Shown here in pieces: positions 24,339-37,535 of a stretch of 64,000 nt of DNA. Position 1 is the stretch's first letter. Each line of letters opens with the position of its first letter. This stretch comes from Trichoplax adhaerens (lineage: Eukaryota; Placozoa; Uniplacotomia; Trichoplacea; Trichoplacidae). Under the pieces are notes generated by a model. The model was given only the letters and a program-made list of their open reading frames with translations. It ran no database searches and was not told the origin of the DNA. The translations under genes were made by a program, and so were the position numbers. The stretch lies in NCBI RefSeq assembly GCF_000150275.1, contig NW_002060968.1, positions 105,797 to 169,796 on the forward strand, read 5' to 3'.

Positions 24339-27300
24339 TTAATTATCGTACTTTGTGACAGGTAAGATTGAAAAGATGCAGTCTCGTGGAATGTAGTCAC
24401 TAGGTCTTTTGAATAAAGTTGCAGTACCTTGCGCAAAGAAGAAAATGGTATCATTCGGGTGATAATCGCCATCAACAAGTTGGAATGCCATTTGCGGCTC
24501 CCCCATAAAAGGCTTAAGCATGAGCATAGAAAATTTCCAGATGACATCATAGCTTGTTAATGTCTTTATCCTATCCACTATTCGTGTGATTATATCTCTA
24601 GTATCGTCTTCTTCTATGGCAGGAACACTCTAAATATGTGAAGAAGATTTAGCTAATACTATCAACTGCCTATTTGTAAGTACTAATGAGACTGAAAATA
24701 TCCATCGCACGCAAGTACAAAAGATAAAAATGAAGCCAAACTGTAAGCTTGGATAGAAATGAGTGGCTTCAATACCTTTACTTAACAAGACAATACAAAA
24801 TAATTTGGATAGAAATAATAAGATAATAATTGATTTAAATTAGCCCTTAGTAAATAACTTTTAGGGTTAAGTGTAATCATGCGTAGACCAGGGAAAAAGG
24901 GAATAGGGTAAAATAATGTCTTAAATCATGGTGTTATATTAATAAAATTAGTATTAGGATTTATGATTATTTTTTCTCGTTCTTGTATGGACGACTATTT
25001 ACTCTTTCGAATTCGAATACTACCGGTAAAGAAAAATATTGTGTGTATTGAGCTAAATTTGGAAAATATTGTAAGCCGTGATAACATATTATGCAGAAAA
25101 CAGTTCTATTCTAATGATGCTCAAATCTTAATAGAATGGACTTCACTATTTCATATAACTTTTTCGACAGGGAAACACTCTTTAATGTATAATTGGCATT
25201 CCTTTTGACGAGAGTACAGGTTCGGAAAGTTAAGAATTATGAGTATGTTCGTAAAATGCTATGCTGATAAAAATTATAATCTACAATGGTATTACAATTT
25301 CTTATAATTTTTCTGTACGAAAGAATTCGGTATTACACCAGAATCAATCTGATCGGGACTGGAAAGTTTTAAAGAATAAAGAAGCCTTTATGATGACGGT
25401 TAATTTTTAGAATTCTCTCTCAAGATTTTCTTATTTTAATAAGTACTATAGCTTTAAAAATAACTTAATTTGGTTTAATTATAGTAGGTTTAACTTAATA
25501 TCGTAACACATTGTTAACCTGACTACTTTATTCAGGTTAGAGCGTAAGAATATTCTGTAGCATAATTTTGATAAGAGTATCACGATGTTAGATTGTAATT
25601 TATGTGATATAATTAGTTAGTATAATACTCCTGCTTTAATTATGATAAAAACTAGTAGCCAATTTTGATTACAAAGTGCAGTAAAGATAATGTTACTTCG
25701 TTATTGAATACTGTGTAAACCCAAATATTTCGATCTGGGTTCTAATTTAAGATTGTTAGTGAGCCTTAGTCTTTTTTGTATATGTCTTAGACCGTAGGGA
25801 AGTAAAATTTGTAGATTTAGTAATTTTGAGAATCTAGGGTACAATTTATCTGATCATATGTGTTTAATGGCTAATTTTATTTAAAATAATTTAGAATAAT
25901 AATTTGATAGCCTAATGCCACCAACTGCCCTAAATTCGTGAGTAAATTGTATTTTTCGTTGATAGTTTGACTTGTTAAGGCAGCAATTCTGCCCTTATTG
26001 TAATTTTTAATTGGTTTTTATAAGTTGTTTGCTAAATTTATAAATTATTGGTGGTTTCTCCTAATTTTCCTTGAGTTAGAATTAAAAATTTGTTAGATTT
26101 ACTTGAACTTTTGCGTCCATTCTTACTCTTAGATGAAACTACTATTTAACTCTGAAAAAGAATGAAATCTTATAAAGCAACTCAAGTACAGTACATTTAA
26201 TTGCAAGTAGCTTATCGATAGGGGAAAGTTCATTGCAACAAAAATGATACAGTATGTTATAAAGTGTAAAATCACAGAATATTTAAAATAATCTTGCTAA
26301 CTGCGCTACAGTCTCGTATTAAAAGTGCTTATTACAATTATTTATGCAGATTAATGTTTGAATGTAATACTCATTCTTACGTAATTTATTGCAAGATCAT
26401 GTATAAAAGACTGGAAATTACTTGCATTCTTATAGTATATTTATCATTTATTTCTTTAACTTACTAAGTAGGCAACTTCGTAGTTTTTGCTTCTATGGTG
26501 TCGAACTAAGCACAATACAGCTTCTGGTCTATTCTTAGTTATAGAAAGAAAAGCAGTTTTCTCTTCATCCATAGGTCGCATTTCAAGATGTACTAGAAAT
26601 GGAAGGAAGTAACTTTAATAATTTCAAAAATATCGGAAATAAGGAATACCGTAATCTACAATTCTTTAAACATAAGCCTGTCGTAAATTTATCTAATAAT
26701 ACACTATCATTTTCCCTACATTAAATTCTTATACATGATAAAATTATAAGATCAAACATTATTCATAGCCGGATAGGAAGGAATTATCTATAATTCTAAA
26801 AACTTTAAGTCTGTCATAACTATCTTATATTAAATTTTCCTGCGGTATGTTCATTTTCGTTATAAATTATGTCATCGTACGTTAATGCCTGGATGAGACG
26901 AATTATTTTTAATTTTATCACTTTTAAGCTCTTAGTGTGTAGTGGTTTTACGAATACAAGCCTTATATTAAATTAATAATGACAGAAGCAAATGCGAGAT
27001 CAAATATTAGTGTTAAATTAACTTGCAGTAAAGTTAGTTTTTACCGCATGGCATAAAATGGCAAGATACTGCTGCTTACAACTCTACAAATTCATTAGCT
27101 TAAAATCCTTTTTTTTACTAAGTGTTGTTTAGGATTTTATTCATTTATTTAGAAACAAATTATTATGATATATATTTAGCTCGTAATAATTGCACTTGAC
27201 GGTATGCTAGCCTGCCATTTGCCAAACATCATGGCTGAAGTAGTAAATCGAATACCCGTGATCGGTATCAGTAGTGAAGTACTACGGCTCATAACTCTGC

Positions 27301-28214
27301 AACTTCGTTACCTTATAATTATTATTTTGACTTTATGTTAACTTGTAAGAAAGTTAACTGTTATCTTATGTAAGAAATGGTGAAAAGCTACTGTTTACAA
27401 GTCTTTAAATTTACTAGTCTATAAATATTATTCTGATTATAGGTTAACTTGTAGTAAAATTAATGGTTATGTCATAGAATAATGAAATGCTGCTGTCTAG
27501 ATTATCTTAATGATGGATAACAGTTTTTATAAATGGAAAGGCTGCATCGCTAATAGAATATTAGTTCCATATAGCATAAAATCAAAATAATTTGCTTGCA
27601 GATAACTAGTTAAAAAGCTATACCATCGCTAAGGTATATATATATGTTACGGCGTAACATATATACTCCTTAGCTGTAACTGGCATAGTTTAAGTTATAA
27701 TGACATAGATATTGGGTAGAATACCAACATCGAAAAGAAAGCTTAATCATACCAGCTTCAGGATCCAATTTATCTATTATGCTTGAAAAAACGGCTTCAA
27801 AACCAATACTGGATCCATATGGTATAATTTCTGTACTGCGAATCAAATATTGATCATTCCACAGTAACATAACTGTTCGGGCACTAGATGCCTCAGAAAC
27901 TTTCGCATGTTCATCTGCTAAAAGCCGAAATCAGAAGATGAATCTTAACAATTCCATCTTAGAATCGAAAGTATCTATAAGTAATTTCATTACTGCCATG
28001 GATACGGGTAATAATACTAGTGTAAATTTCGTCATATAACTAATTGAATTTCCCATCTAACTAGCCAATTTATATTTTTAAGACAACAAAATCAGTGTTT
28101 GGAATTTGAGTTCTATCTCACTAATCCTACTCGAATATAGATTTTTTAAGCATAAATTGCTGGTTGGAAAATTTTGTAACAGTTCCTAGTAAGTCTCGTC
28201 AATTTACCCGACAT
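24339..28214 (-). CDS. P3, member of the tandem gene family
   Basis: Spliced model: 28208-28214 (ATGTCGG), 27753-27917, 26465-26592, 24339-24629 (TAA); 591 nt, 196 aa. Exon 2 reads SEASSARTVMLLWNDQYLI and ends LDPEA; exon 3 reads HLEMRPMDEEKTAFLSITKN and continues to CLVRHHRSKNYEV; the last exon holds DVIWKFSMLMLKPF, NDTIFFFAQGTATLFKR and FSILP. Introns are 290, 1,160 and 1,835 bases. Exon 2 may use either of two AG sites three bases apart. Its closest relative is P4, with which it shares intron 1 and flanking DNA. Function unknown; the alternating hydrophobic pattern suggests a beta-rich fold. Confidence 0.78.
27629..27674. repeat. Palindrome with one-base loop in P3 intron 2
   Basis: TATATATGTTACG and CGTAACATATATA are perfect 13-base inverted arms around a single G, with further pairing of GCTAAGG and CCTTAGC outside. 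It lies about 80 bases inside intron 2 after the donor. It could form a hairpin in the pre-mRNA or a cruciform in DNA. Confidence 0.8.
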
Positions 28215-29727
28215 ATTGAATTGTATTATAAGTATGCACAAGTACGGGCTTGAAATGGAAAAGGTTTAAAGTATTTTTGAATTTTTAGTTCTTTCCAAAG
28301 TTTTCACCTGAAAAGAATTTTACGATTTTTTTATATTCTTTAAACTAGATTGGCAGCAATTTATAGTTACAATTATATATAGTTGAGCAAATTGTAGCCT
28401 AATATTTCAAAATCAAATCGACTTTATAAAAGTAGAAATTTATATGTCTTTATGGTCTTACCGCGATATGTTTACTGACTAAAATTCAAAGCTTATCAGG
28501 CAATATGCAGCCTAAAATTGAGATTTTCCTTGATCAAGTAGATGTCTTCGGCTTGATTGACAACAAGTTATAGTAGAAAAACTTACGTCCTCATTATTTA
28601 TAAAGGTCGAAAAATTTTATTTTTATTACGATACTCACTGCAGTTAAATCTCTATAATATTAATAATTAGCCTTTCATATCAATTAACCATAGCTTTTAA
28701 TATCTTTTTATTCTCACTTCTCCCAGAATTATGGTTTGTGATTTATCTAGAATATTGATTATTATAACATTACGGCAATATGAATAAGTTATAAGTCATT
28801 GGTAAAGATAGCGGTAAGCCCAAATTTTTTTAGTTTTTTAATTAATTTTTTAACTAATCTAACGCCCGGATATCTGATGAAGGAAAAGTTTAATGATGTG
28901 GATTTTATTGTAATTTCCTTCATTAATTAATCAGTCTACGAGATCATAACAATAAAGTTAAAATTAAAGCTACGAGAAGTGTATAAAATCTCACGTAATA
29001 AATAAACTATAAATTAGAACGTGAATGTCCAGCAAGGAAACCTGTTTTCTATACGAGCTGCCTTTGCTTTGATGAAGTATCAGTCCTAAGGTCATTTTGG
29101 TGACTTAAGAATGAAAAAAAAATTAATTATGCTTAAGGCCGCTGTACACAAGAAAGTGTTTACTGCATGATAACCTTCGTTAATAATCTGAGATACCAGT
29201 TGGCAAATCACTGCAATACGCCATTCTACAATGAAGATACGTAGACTACAATTCAAGGCGGTATCGGTCGGTAGATATCCTTTTGCAAGGCATTTCTCAT
29301 CTCGTTAGGCAACATGGATAGCTTAATCACCCATCTGTAACTGGTCTTTTCCACTGCTTTATTATACAGTAAGTGATCCAATTTAGAATCATTCCAATTT
29401 TGTTAATTGGCGTTGGGCTATAGGTAGATTGTGTCCATTGAGTATTATTGGATATAGGGGAATAAATTGTCCTTCAAAAGGCAATGTTAGACGGGAAGTA
29501 CTTTATTGAAAACATTTTAAATAATTAATGATTGCATTCTGCTTTATTAGCTAATCGCTAGCCGAAATAGATATTGTTGACTTAGCTCCGTATTTCAATT
29601 CATCCATTCCATGAGAACTATCAAATATTCAAATGGTGAAAGAACAATCTTAATCTGCCACTTAAAGTTTTTCAATAGAATTTTTCGAATAGATAAAAGT
29701 AAAGCATCAATAATCTGTTATTATTAC

Positions 29728-29910
29728 CTTCAATTTGCGATAATATGTTTGTTTAGCCATATATATAAGTAGATTATAAACATCGTCATCATGATGATCA
29801 AAAATGTCTCGAACATTCCTAAATGAATCGCCAATTACCTTAACATCTAGGGTAATAAAATTTTCTAGTATATAGTTGAAATAAAAGTCATTAAGGCAGT
29901 CAGAAATCAA
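29728..29910 (-). CDS. Candidate internal exon, unknown protein
   Basis: An open segment with protein-like composition, including ISDCLNDFYFNYILENF, VKVIGDSFRNVRDIFDHHDD and NLLIYMAKQTYYRKLK, ends at a good donor (AAG followed by GTAATAAT). No clear acceptor or partner exons were found, and no equivalent was seen upstream of P4. It is not a member of the P family by sequence. It may be an isolated exon of another minus-strand gene or a chance frame. Confidence 0.3.
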
Positions 29911-30392
29911 CGGGATAATTTGTCCTCGAACTCTTCTTTATTATTAGTCAAAACTGTTTAGATCGCTATTTCTTTGTAACGTTTACATTTCGAATCTGAT
30001 TTAAATTTGATAATAGCCCTTTAGCTAATGTGAATGCTAACTCAATTTGGCTTTGCTTGGTGGCTTATAAAATTTTTAGCGCAGATCTTTAAGTTGCAAT
30101 TTTAAAAGCAATATAAAAGTGATTATCAGTAAAAGAATGCGGACTTCAAAATTTAGAAATAGATTTCAAACGATATTGGTCTTTTTTGTTAAAATGGAGA
30201 TTGCATTTTCTTTTTTTGGCGCTTTTATAAATTAATAACACAACAGAAGTAATGTGAATTGCAGAAAATTGGCTAAAAATTTAATCTCAAGCTAACATAT
30301 CAAATATTAGACGATAAAACAGGACTGAAACTTAAGTATTCAGTCATTGCATAAGAAATTGAAGCGGAAAGTTAATAAAATGCATTTGGCTT

Positions 30393-30690
30393 TGCGATGG
30401 AGGGTTCGAAGAGTCGGATAATATGGTTTTAGTAGCCATGCAGAGAATTGCACAAGGAGCCTAAGAAAAGAGGATACTTTATTGTAGATAGTAGTTAGGT
30501 ACAGTGTGATAATTACGGTAGGTCAGCGTGGTAGCTGCTGTGAGTAAAATGTGAATACTAACTGTAACTAATAATGCAACTTAAGAAATCTAAGGTAGAA
30601 AACGGCAGTATTTATAGCTATGGCATTAGAACACATGCAGAGAACATGATTGTAGGATTAGATACAACATATACCATAACAGGTTATTGA
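30393..30690 (+). repeat. Dispersed repeat, copy 1
   Basis: The block from GCGATGGAGGGTTCGAAGAG through ATGTGATTAT-like sequence to GATTGTAGGATTAGATACAAC is repeated in the same orientation at 56412-56690 with only a few percent differences. Non-coding. High identity over nearly 300 bases against diverged surroundings suggests a fairly recent transposition. Confidence 0.9.
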
Positions 30691-31169
30691 ATAACAGATG
30701 ATTGTAGAAAATAGCGAGGACTGTAATAACTAAATGTAGTAAGCCAAATTTGAATGTAGAGCGAACAGACTGTAGATATGTCTAAATATAAGATCAATAC
30801 AACATGTCTATAGAGTAGAATATAATTACAGTATATTCTAAATACACTACATTAGTACTCTTAGTTATGCGTTCATAGTTGTTCACTTTGAGTTATTCTT
30901 TGGAGGTAGCTAATCTTGAATCATTAGGCAGTTGTTTAGGATCTATATGTACTAGGTTATCCTTAAGTCTTCATTACATCTAGTGTCTTGAGGCCGCCAA
31001 TAAAGTATTTGCTAACCTAGGGGTGCTAAGTCTGTCCGTGAGTTAGTGAAGCAATTAATCAGGCTAACCCAATAGTCGGTGTACTTTGTGAACTATATAG
31101 TTCTATCTTGGTCAATATATTCCGAACGATAACAGGTATGTGTTGGACTAAGTGCTAGAAAAGTAAGAA

Positions 31170-32350
31170 ATGTTTTCACTCATTCTTTATATGAAATTTA
31201 ATTCGTCTTATTTCAAAAAGTCTCCACATATTCCTATATAATGTCTCTACAAGTCTGCAATTTAATAAGACTTTACTAGCCTATACAATGCAAGTATAAT
31301 AAACTTACGAGCCATTTTTTTCTAATCCGATTATATGAGATATTCATTTATTGATATCCATTTTCACTCATTCTTTAAAAGATTTTTAGTCGTCTTATTT
31401 CAAAAAATCTCCACATGTTTATATAAAATGCCTCTATAAGTCTGCAATTTAATGAGACTTTACTAACCTACAGTATACCATGCAATGATAACAAATCTAC
31501 GAGCCATTCTTTTCTAATTCGATTATCGTAGCTTTCTTACTGATTTATAACTGAAAAGCGTTATAAGTGGTAGCCATAGCTAGAGAAGCAGTCAAAAATA
31601 ATTATTAGTCAAACTATTTCTTTTCTAAAGCGATTACCAAAGCTTTCCTACTAAACTAATACTGATAAGAAGTATCAAGAGGAGAAATTGCTAGAGAGGC
31701 AATCGTAGTCACATTTCACTCATTGTTTCGAAGATTTTAGGCCATTTTATTTCCGAAAAGTTACCGCATGCTTCTATATAAACTATATGCTTAGTACAAG
31801 TCTGCAATTAAATATATGTTTCGTAATGCAGTTCCATGTAATTGTCATCTATACTGCACCTACGGATCATTACTTTTCTAAAGTAATTGCCGTAGCTTCT
31901 TTAATAAATTAATACTAGCAAAAGGTATTAGTAGGAACAATTGCTTGGGAAGCAACCAAGAATAAGTTTTACTGCAGCTATCCCTTTTTAAAATGCTTAC
32001 CGTAGCTTTCTTACTAAATTAATACTAGCGAAAGGTATCAACGGGAGCAATTGCTAGAGAAGCAATCAAGAATAATTTTCATTCGAACTATTCCTTTTCT
32101 AAAGCGATTACCACAGCTTTCTTGCTAAATTAATACTGATAAAAAGTATCGGTAGGAATGATTGCTAGAGAAGCAATCAAGAATAATATTACTTTTCTAA
32201 CGCGATTAACGTAGCTTTCTCTCCAAATTATTGCTATCAAGAGGTATCGGCGGGAGTAATCGCTAAAGAAGCAATCAAGAATAATTTTCACTCATTCTTT
32301 AAAATACTTTTACCCGCCTAATTTCAAAAAAATTTCATATGTTTATATAA
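31170..32350 (+). repeat. Complex tandem array
   Basis: Two unit types alternate. One begins TTTTCACTCATTCTTTA and includes TTTCAAAAA with CTCCACAT (about 31171, 31360, 31715, 32285). The other, about 110 bases, runs from TTTTCTAAAGCGATTACC through TAGCTTTCTTACTAAATTA to GAGAAGCAATCAAGAATAA (about 31500, 31620, 31870, 31985, 32095, 32195). A further copy lies at 49600-49760. No coding content. Confidence 0.8.
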
Positions 32351-32717
32351 AACACCTCTGCAAATGTACAATTCTATAAAATCTCGATTTCAGGAATTTT
32401 GCAAGGGAAGAGATTTTTTAATTGGTGTAGCTTGTGCTTTTTATTCTATCAAATATACCATTTAAAGATTTCTTATCATAACACGAAACATGGACTACGC
32501 GTCTATTTGAAATCTGAAAGCACCAGTAAAATTAGGAATTAGTATCTTATGTGCTACGTCATGTTCTTCTTCTCTAGCTTATCTTCTGGACTATATCTAA
32601 AAGTAACAATTAGCTGCATTATAAATTGTTGTTTAGGCAGCAAAAGGATCGATCTTAGCCAATCCGGTATAATTTATCCTTACCTACGTAACTGTATCTC
32701 TTTAATGAATCAACTTG

Positions 32718-34836
32718 TTACTTTACAGCTGGTAAGATCGAAAAGATGCTGTCTCGTGGAATGTAGTTTCTAGGTCTTTTGAACAAAGCTGCAGTCCCAT
32801 GAGCAAAGAAGAAAATGGTATCATTAGGGTAATAAGCGCGATCAACGACTTGAAATGCCATTTGCTGTTCTCCCATATAGGGCTCAAGCATGAGCATGGA
32901 AAATTTCCAAATGACATCATGGTCTGTCAGTGACTTTATCGCATCCTCCATTCGTGTGCTTATGTCTCTGGTATCGTCTTCTTCAATGATTGGAACACTC
33001 TAAATAGACGAAAGAGAATTGAGCTGATATTAGCAGCAAGCTATTTTTAATCCTAAAGACTCTAAAAATACTCAATACGTCAATTTTTGGCATGATAAAA
33101 TTTAATATGACATTGTGAATTAGTCCGATTAAGAATAGGGTATCGAAAGATTTTAAAGTATAAATAATGTAGCTAAAATTATTATTTTAGTATGGTAATG
33201 ACTTGGATTTCATAAAGTATGGGCATTACAACTTTACGTAGCTTGCAAACAGCTGGAAATCATTATTATTTAAGTAATCCAATAGAATGAAGGTATAAAG
33301 TTATGAAACTTCGAAATAATCTAGCTAATGGTCCAAAAAATTATATTTCCGCAATGAACTTTGCGATTTTAAGCAAGTTTACATGTATAAAAATCTTCAT
33401 TCTCACGTAAGTAATGTGTCATCTAGGAAATGATTAGAAATTTATTGGATTCCAATAAAACTCTATCAGCTATTTTTGAATCTTACTAGGAATATAACTT
33501 CATAATTTTTGCTTTTGTGGTGTCGAATTAAGCACAGTGCAGCCTCTGGCCTATTCTTAGTTAGAGAGAGGAAAGCGACTTTTTCTTTATCCATGGGTCG
33601 CATTTGGAAATGAACTAGAAAGGAAAATTTTGTTCATTCGCAATATATGAAAATAAGAGATTTATCTACGATTATACAAAACATAGGCCTGTCACAATTA
33701 CATCTAATGCTTGGAAATTCCAGTAGTATGACTACTTTCATGATACAATTTTACGATTGAATATTAATGTCAAGATAAATAGGAATTATTTAATTTTCTT
33801 TAATATTGATTAAGCTTATAGAGTGCAGTTACCAGAAAAAAGCATTTTAATCATACCAATAATCGCGATAAAAATTGTATTATCGAATCTAGTGCCCATA
33901 AAGATAGGAATGAGCTACAATGTGACAGTTATAGAATGTTATCATTACACTTGACGATATAATAGGCAGTAGTTTGGTAATAATCATGGTAAAAACTGCA
34001 AGATTAAGTGGCAGGGGCTTTAAAAATTACTCGGGTAGTAATTATTTACAACTTTCCAATTTTAGCTTGCAACTATTCTGCTTGACGATAGGTTAGCATG
34101 TAGCAGAATTAATGGTTGAGGTAAAAATGAATAGAAAACCGCTGCTTAAATTTTTCTAATTACACCAACGGCAATCACTAATGGTAAGGTTGAAATATTG
34201 ATGTAATATTAATTCCACTTAGTATTAAATAAAAAATTACTATTTAGAGATAACTAGTTCAAAAAGATTATAGCGTTCTTGAAAGATGTCATACCCTTTA
34301 ATAGCAACTATCAAAGTCTCAATCATCACGTAAAGATGATGAATGAGTAGCAACATCTAAATAGAGCTAAATCATACCAGCTTCAGGATCCACTTTCTCT
34401 AAAATACTAGAAAATGTGACTTCAAAACCAGCATTGGATCCATAATTCGACATTTGTCTGGTACGATTCACGTATTGATCGTTCCATAGCAGCATAACTG
34501 TTCGGCTAGCAGCTGCTTCAGAAGCTTTCGAACTTTTATCTCCTATAAGTCAAGATTAAATTAATCAATTTTGACAGCTATAACATAGAATTGAAGGTAT
34601 TTATAGTGCAATTTTATTGCAGTCATGGAGACGATTGATGGTTCTCTTGCAAATTTTTCATATAATTTAAACTGTCCATCGAACAAATCATGTATAATTG
34701 CACGATATCGAAATGAACGTTTGAATCTGAGCTTTATCTTATTAACTCTATGCAAATATAGCGGTCTTAGGCTCAGTTTTGAAAATAAAATTTTGCAGCA
34801 TATATATGGAGTAAAATCCATTAACTTACCTGACAT
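32718..34836 (-). CDS. P4, member of the tandem gene family
   Basis: Spliced model: 34830-34836 (ATGTCAG), 34378-34542, 33487-33614, 32718-32999 (TAA); 582 nt, 193 aa. Exons 2 and 3 have exactly the P3 lengths (165 and 128). Exon 2 contains SRTVMLLWNDQYVNRTRQM and ends KVDPEA; exon 3 contains HFQMRPMDKEKVAFLSLTKN and CLIRHHKSKNYEV; the last exon contains DVIWKFSMLMLEPY, NDTIFFFAHGTAALFKR and FSILPAVK. No signal peptide. Intron 1 is similar to that of P3 at the DNA level, so the pair arose by segmental duplication. The long open frame in intron 1 (34561-34863) is not coding by this model. Confidence 0.78.
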
Positions 34837-37535
34837 GTTGGACTGTAATAAAGGATTGCTCAAGCACAGACTTGAAATGTTAAAGGGTTAAAGTATTCTT
34901 CAGCTTGTAGGAGAATTTAAAATTTTAACCTAAAAGAAAAGATAGAATTGTTCCTCATATTCTTAAACTAAGTAAGCAAAGTCTTTAGCTTTAGATTAGG
35001 TGCAGCTAGACAAATTTTGCAGATTGTATAAAAATCAAACCCACTTGATAAAAGAAGCAGCTTAAATATCTATTTATCTTACCACAATATGGCAACAGGC
35101 TGTAATTCAAAGTTTACTATGGTAAACGTGAAATGAAATCTAGATTTTTCTTGACCAAGTAGAACGCTTTTGCTTGCTTGTCTGCAAGTAATGGCAAAAT
35201 TTTTTGCGTCTTTACTATTTATATAGATCTAAATACTGAAGCTATTGCTTCAGTTGCGATTACTTATTGCCGCTAATCTATCTATGATATTCATCATGGC
35301 TTTTGTATTTCCTATCAATTAGTCATCGTACGAACATCTCTGCATTTTCACTTCTCTTGGAAAGAGTATTTATCCTTCATAAGTAAAGGTCAATATTACT
35401 CGACATTATAATATTCAAAAGCTGCAGTAATTTGATCTTGAATCATTGCCGAAGAAAGCGGTAATTTAAACGGTTTTAGTTTATTCCATGATTTTTAACA
35501 GGTCAAGCGGTAGAATATCTAATTATAGTCAATTTCCACAACTTGACATTATTATAATTATCTTCACTAATCTACATTTAATATATCGATCTTCGAGATT
35601 CCAATTATTTAAATTTAAAATTTATGTAATGGAAACTCAGTAAAATCTCATGTAGTAAATGAATGGTGCATAAAGTGTCGATATTACACAATCGAAACCT
35701 TCACCGCTGTATTAGTTTTAATCCACTGATATAATCAAGCTCAACAGATCTTTGGATAATATAAAAATCAATAAAGTTATCTACTTATTCTTCTAGATGC
35801 TGTTGTCAACATCGACTATTACTCAATAGAATTCGTCGGTATTCCAATCACTAATGGATAGATAGGGTCCTACTAGATATATTTTCATGGCGATAGAGAA
35901 CATAAACAATTTAACTACTGGCATCAATTAAGCGCTACATGTTACCCCATTTTACTAAATGTTATCAAAGTCAAATTATTCCAAGTTTACTAATAATACA
36001 GGATAACGTATCTATTATGTCCAGTTAGTATTATTATTCGATATTGGAGAAAAAGTTACGCTTACAAAATAGAGTAGGAAGCTAGATGGGAATTGCTTTA
36101 ATTCTAATATTTTATGAAACTGATGATATGTCACCATGACTATAAGTAGTTGAGCACCTAGAGAAATAGACATTGTCTAACTTAATAATTCAATTCATAC
36201 GTTCATTAAGAATTATTTAATATCAAAATCATGAAATAACAATGTTATCTAATGAGAGAAATGTTTAAATGGATTTATAACAAAACAGTTTAACGGTCTA
36301 TTGTAAATGTCTTCAATGTCTGACAATGCCGTTTATTTCAATGCCAAAGATTATAAATTAAAAACCTAATTATGATGCCTGAAACGTCCAGAATATTCCA
36401 AGGTAATAGGTCCACTAATTGCCTGGACAATCATAATAACAGAATTTCCAGCGTAAAGTTGAAGACATCCAGCCTTAACTATAGCTTAAATTTAGATACA
36501 TAACTCATATTTAATGACATATGATAAATTTTCAATGAAAGCTATACAACTAGTAATAACGGAGCAACTTGGAGTAGAAGGTAGCAAAAACATATGTAGT
36601 CAAGAAATGGCTATCTTAAATAACATGTAGGGTATAACGCCGAATGTTGATGGATAGAATTATCACAATACAATTCTTAATTATCTAATGGTGGATTAAA
36701 GCCGAATGCACTAATCCACGCCCAAGCTCTTTCTTAAAAATACGTTCAACGCCCAATGCTTACGGAAGATAAGAGCTAGCAAACTATAGATAGACTTTTA
36801 TTTGTATATATTGTTAAATATAAATGGTAAAAATATCTTTAGCCAGCTTACATGTATCAATTACTTTCTAATGGTGTAGTAAGGGGCGATTTTTGACACC
36901 AATATACCGTATGTTATTTTCTACTTGAATCTGTGAGGCATAAATAATAACTGTTATCTTATTCAACTAGTTTTATAGTCCGTAGCTTGATCACAGCCAT
37001 AAAGGTATATACAGTATAGCTCTTAAAATAGGATCTCTTTTAATGGCATTGATAGCTATCTGAGTTAGTTAGTCTTGTTTATGCTACATTTCATATTCAT
37101 AATTTTGTAAATGTATGAGCAATTTAATAGACGTTAACTTATGATTGAGAATCTACACCTACAAGATGTGAGATACGGTAAATCGATCAGAATCAGTCTC
37201 TGCTGTCTCAAAGTTGCAGAAGTTTCTGAGCTTTTATCGTTAGTATACAAGGCACATGAATAGAATAATGTTCTGGTAGTTTAGTTAACAAATATTTCAC
37301 ATAAAAAAACTTCGTAGCTTGTTATTGTTCATTTTATTTACTATGATAATTGTTACCATAAAGTATATTGCTGTATTGTTTTATTAGCTCTATTTCATGC
37401 CAAGATCCCTGTAGTTTTAAGTCAGATCAAGATTTCAATACATTCATATGAACTTTATTCTGAATCGATTTTCCTTTCTATCCTTTACTTATTAGGCAAG
37501 GGTGTTTTTATGTAGGAGCGTAGACACCACAAAAC
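34837..37535. other. Intergenic upstream of P4
   Basis: About 34840-35700 is a diverged copy of the P3 upstream flank (28215-29000). The remainder is AT-rich with no gene or clear repeat recognised. Confidence 0.45.

Larger units (their letters stand above)
28215..32717. other. Intergenic between P3 and P4
   Basis: The first 800 bases resemble the P4 upstream flank (34.8-35.7 kb), so the P3/P4 duplication covered both genes and flanks. A candidate exon lies at 29728-29910, a dispersed repeat at 30393-30690 and a tandem array at 31170-32350. No other gene seen. Confidence 0.45.

Noticed and set aside
30393-30440. GGTTCGA in the dispersed repeat as a tRNA-like B box, hence a SINE
   Set aside because: The flanking sequence does not fit a B box well and no A box lies at the right distance upstream. 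No cloverleaf could be drawn.
34561-34863. 100-aa minus-strand frame and an 88-aa plus-strand frame over it
   Set aside because: They fall in intron 1 of P4. The matching part of P3 is similar DNA but has stops in that frame, so similarity reflects duplication of the intron, not coding.
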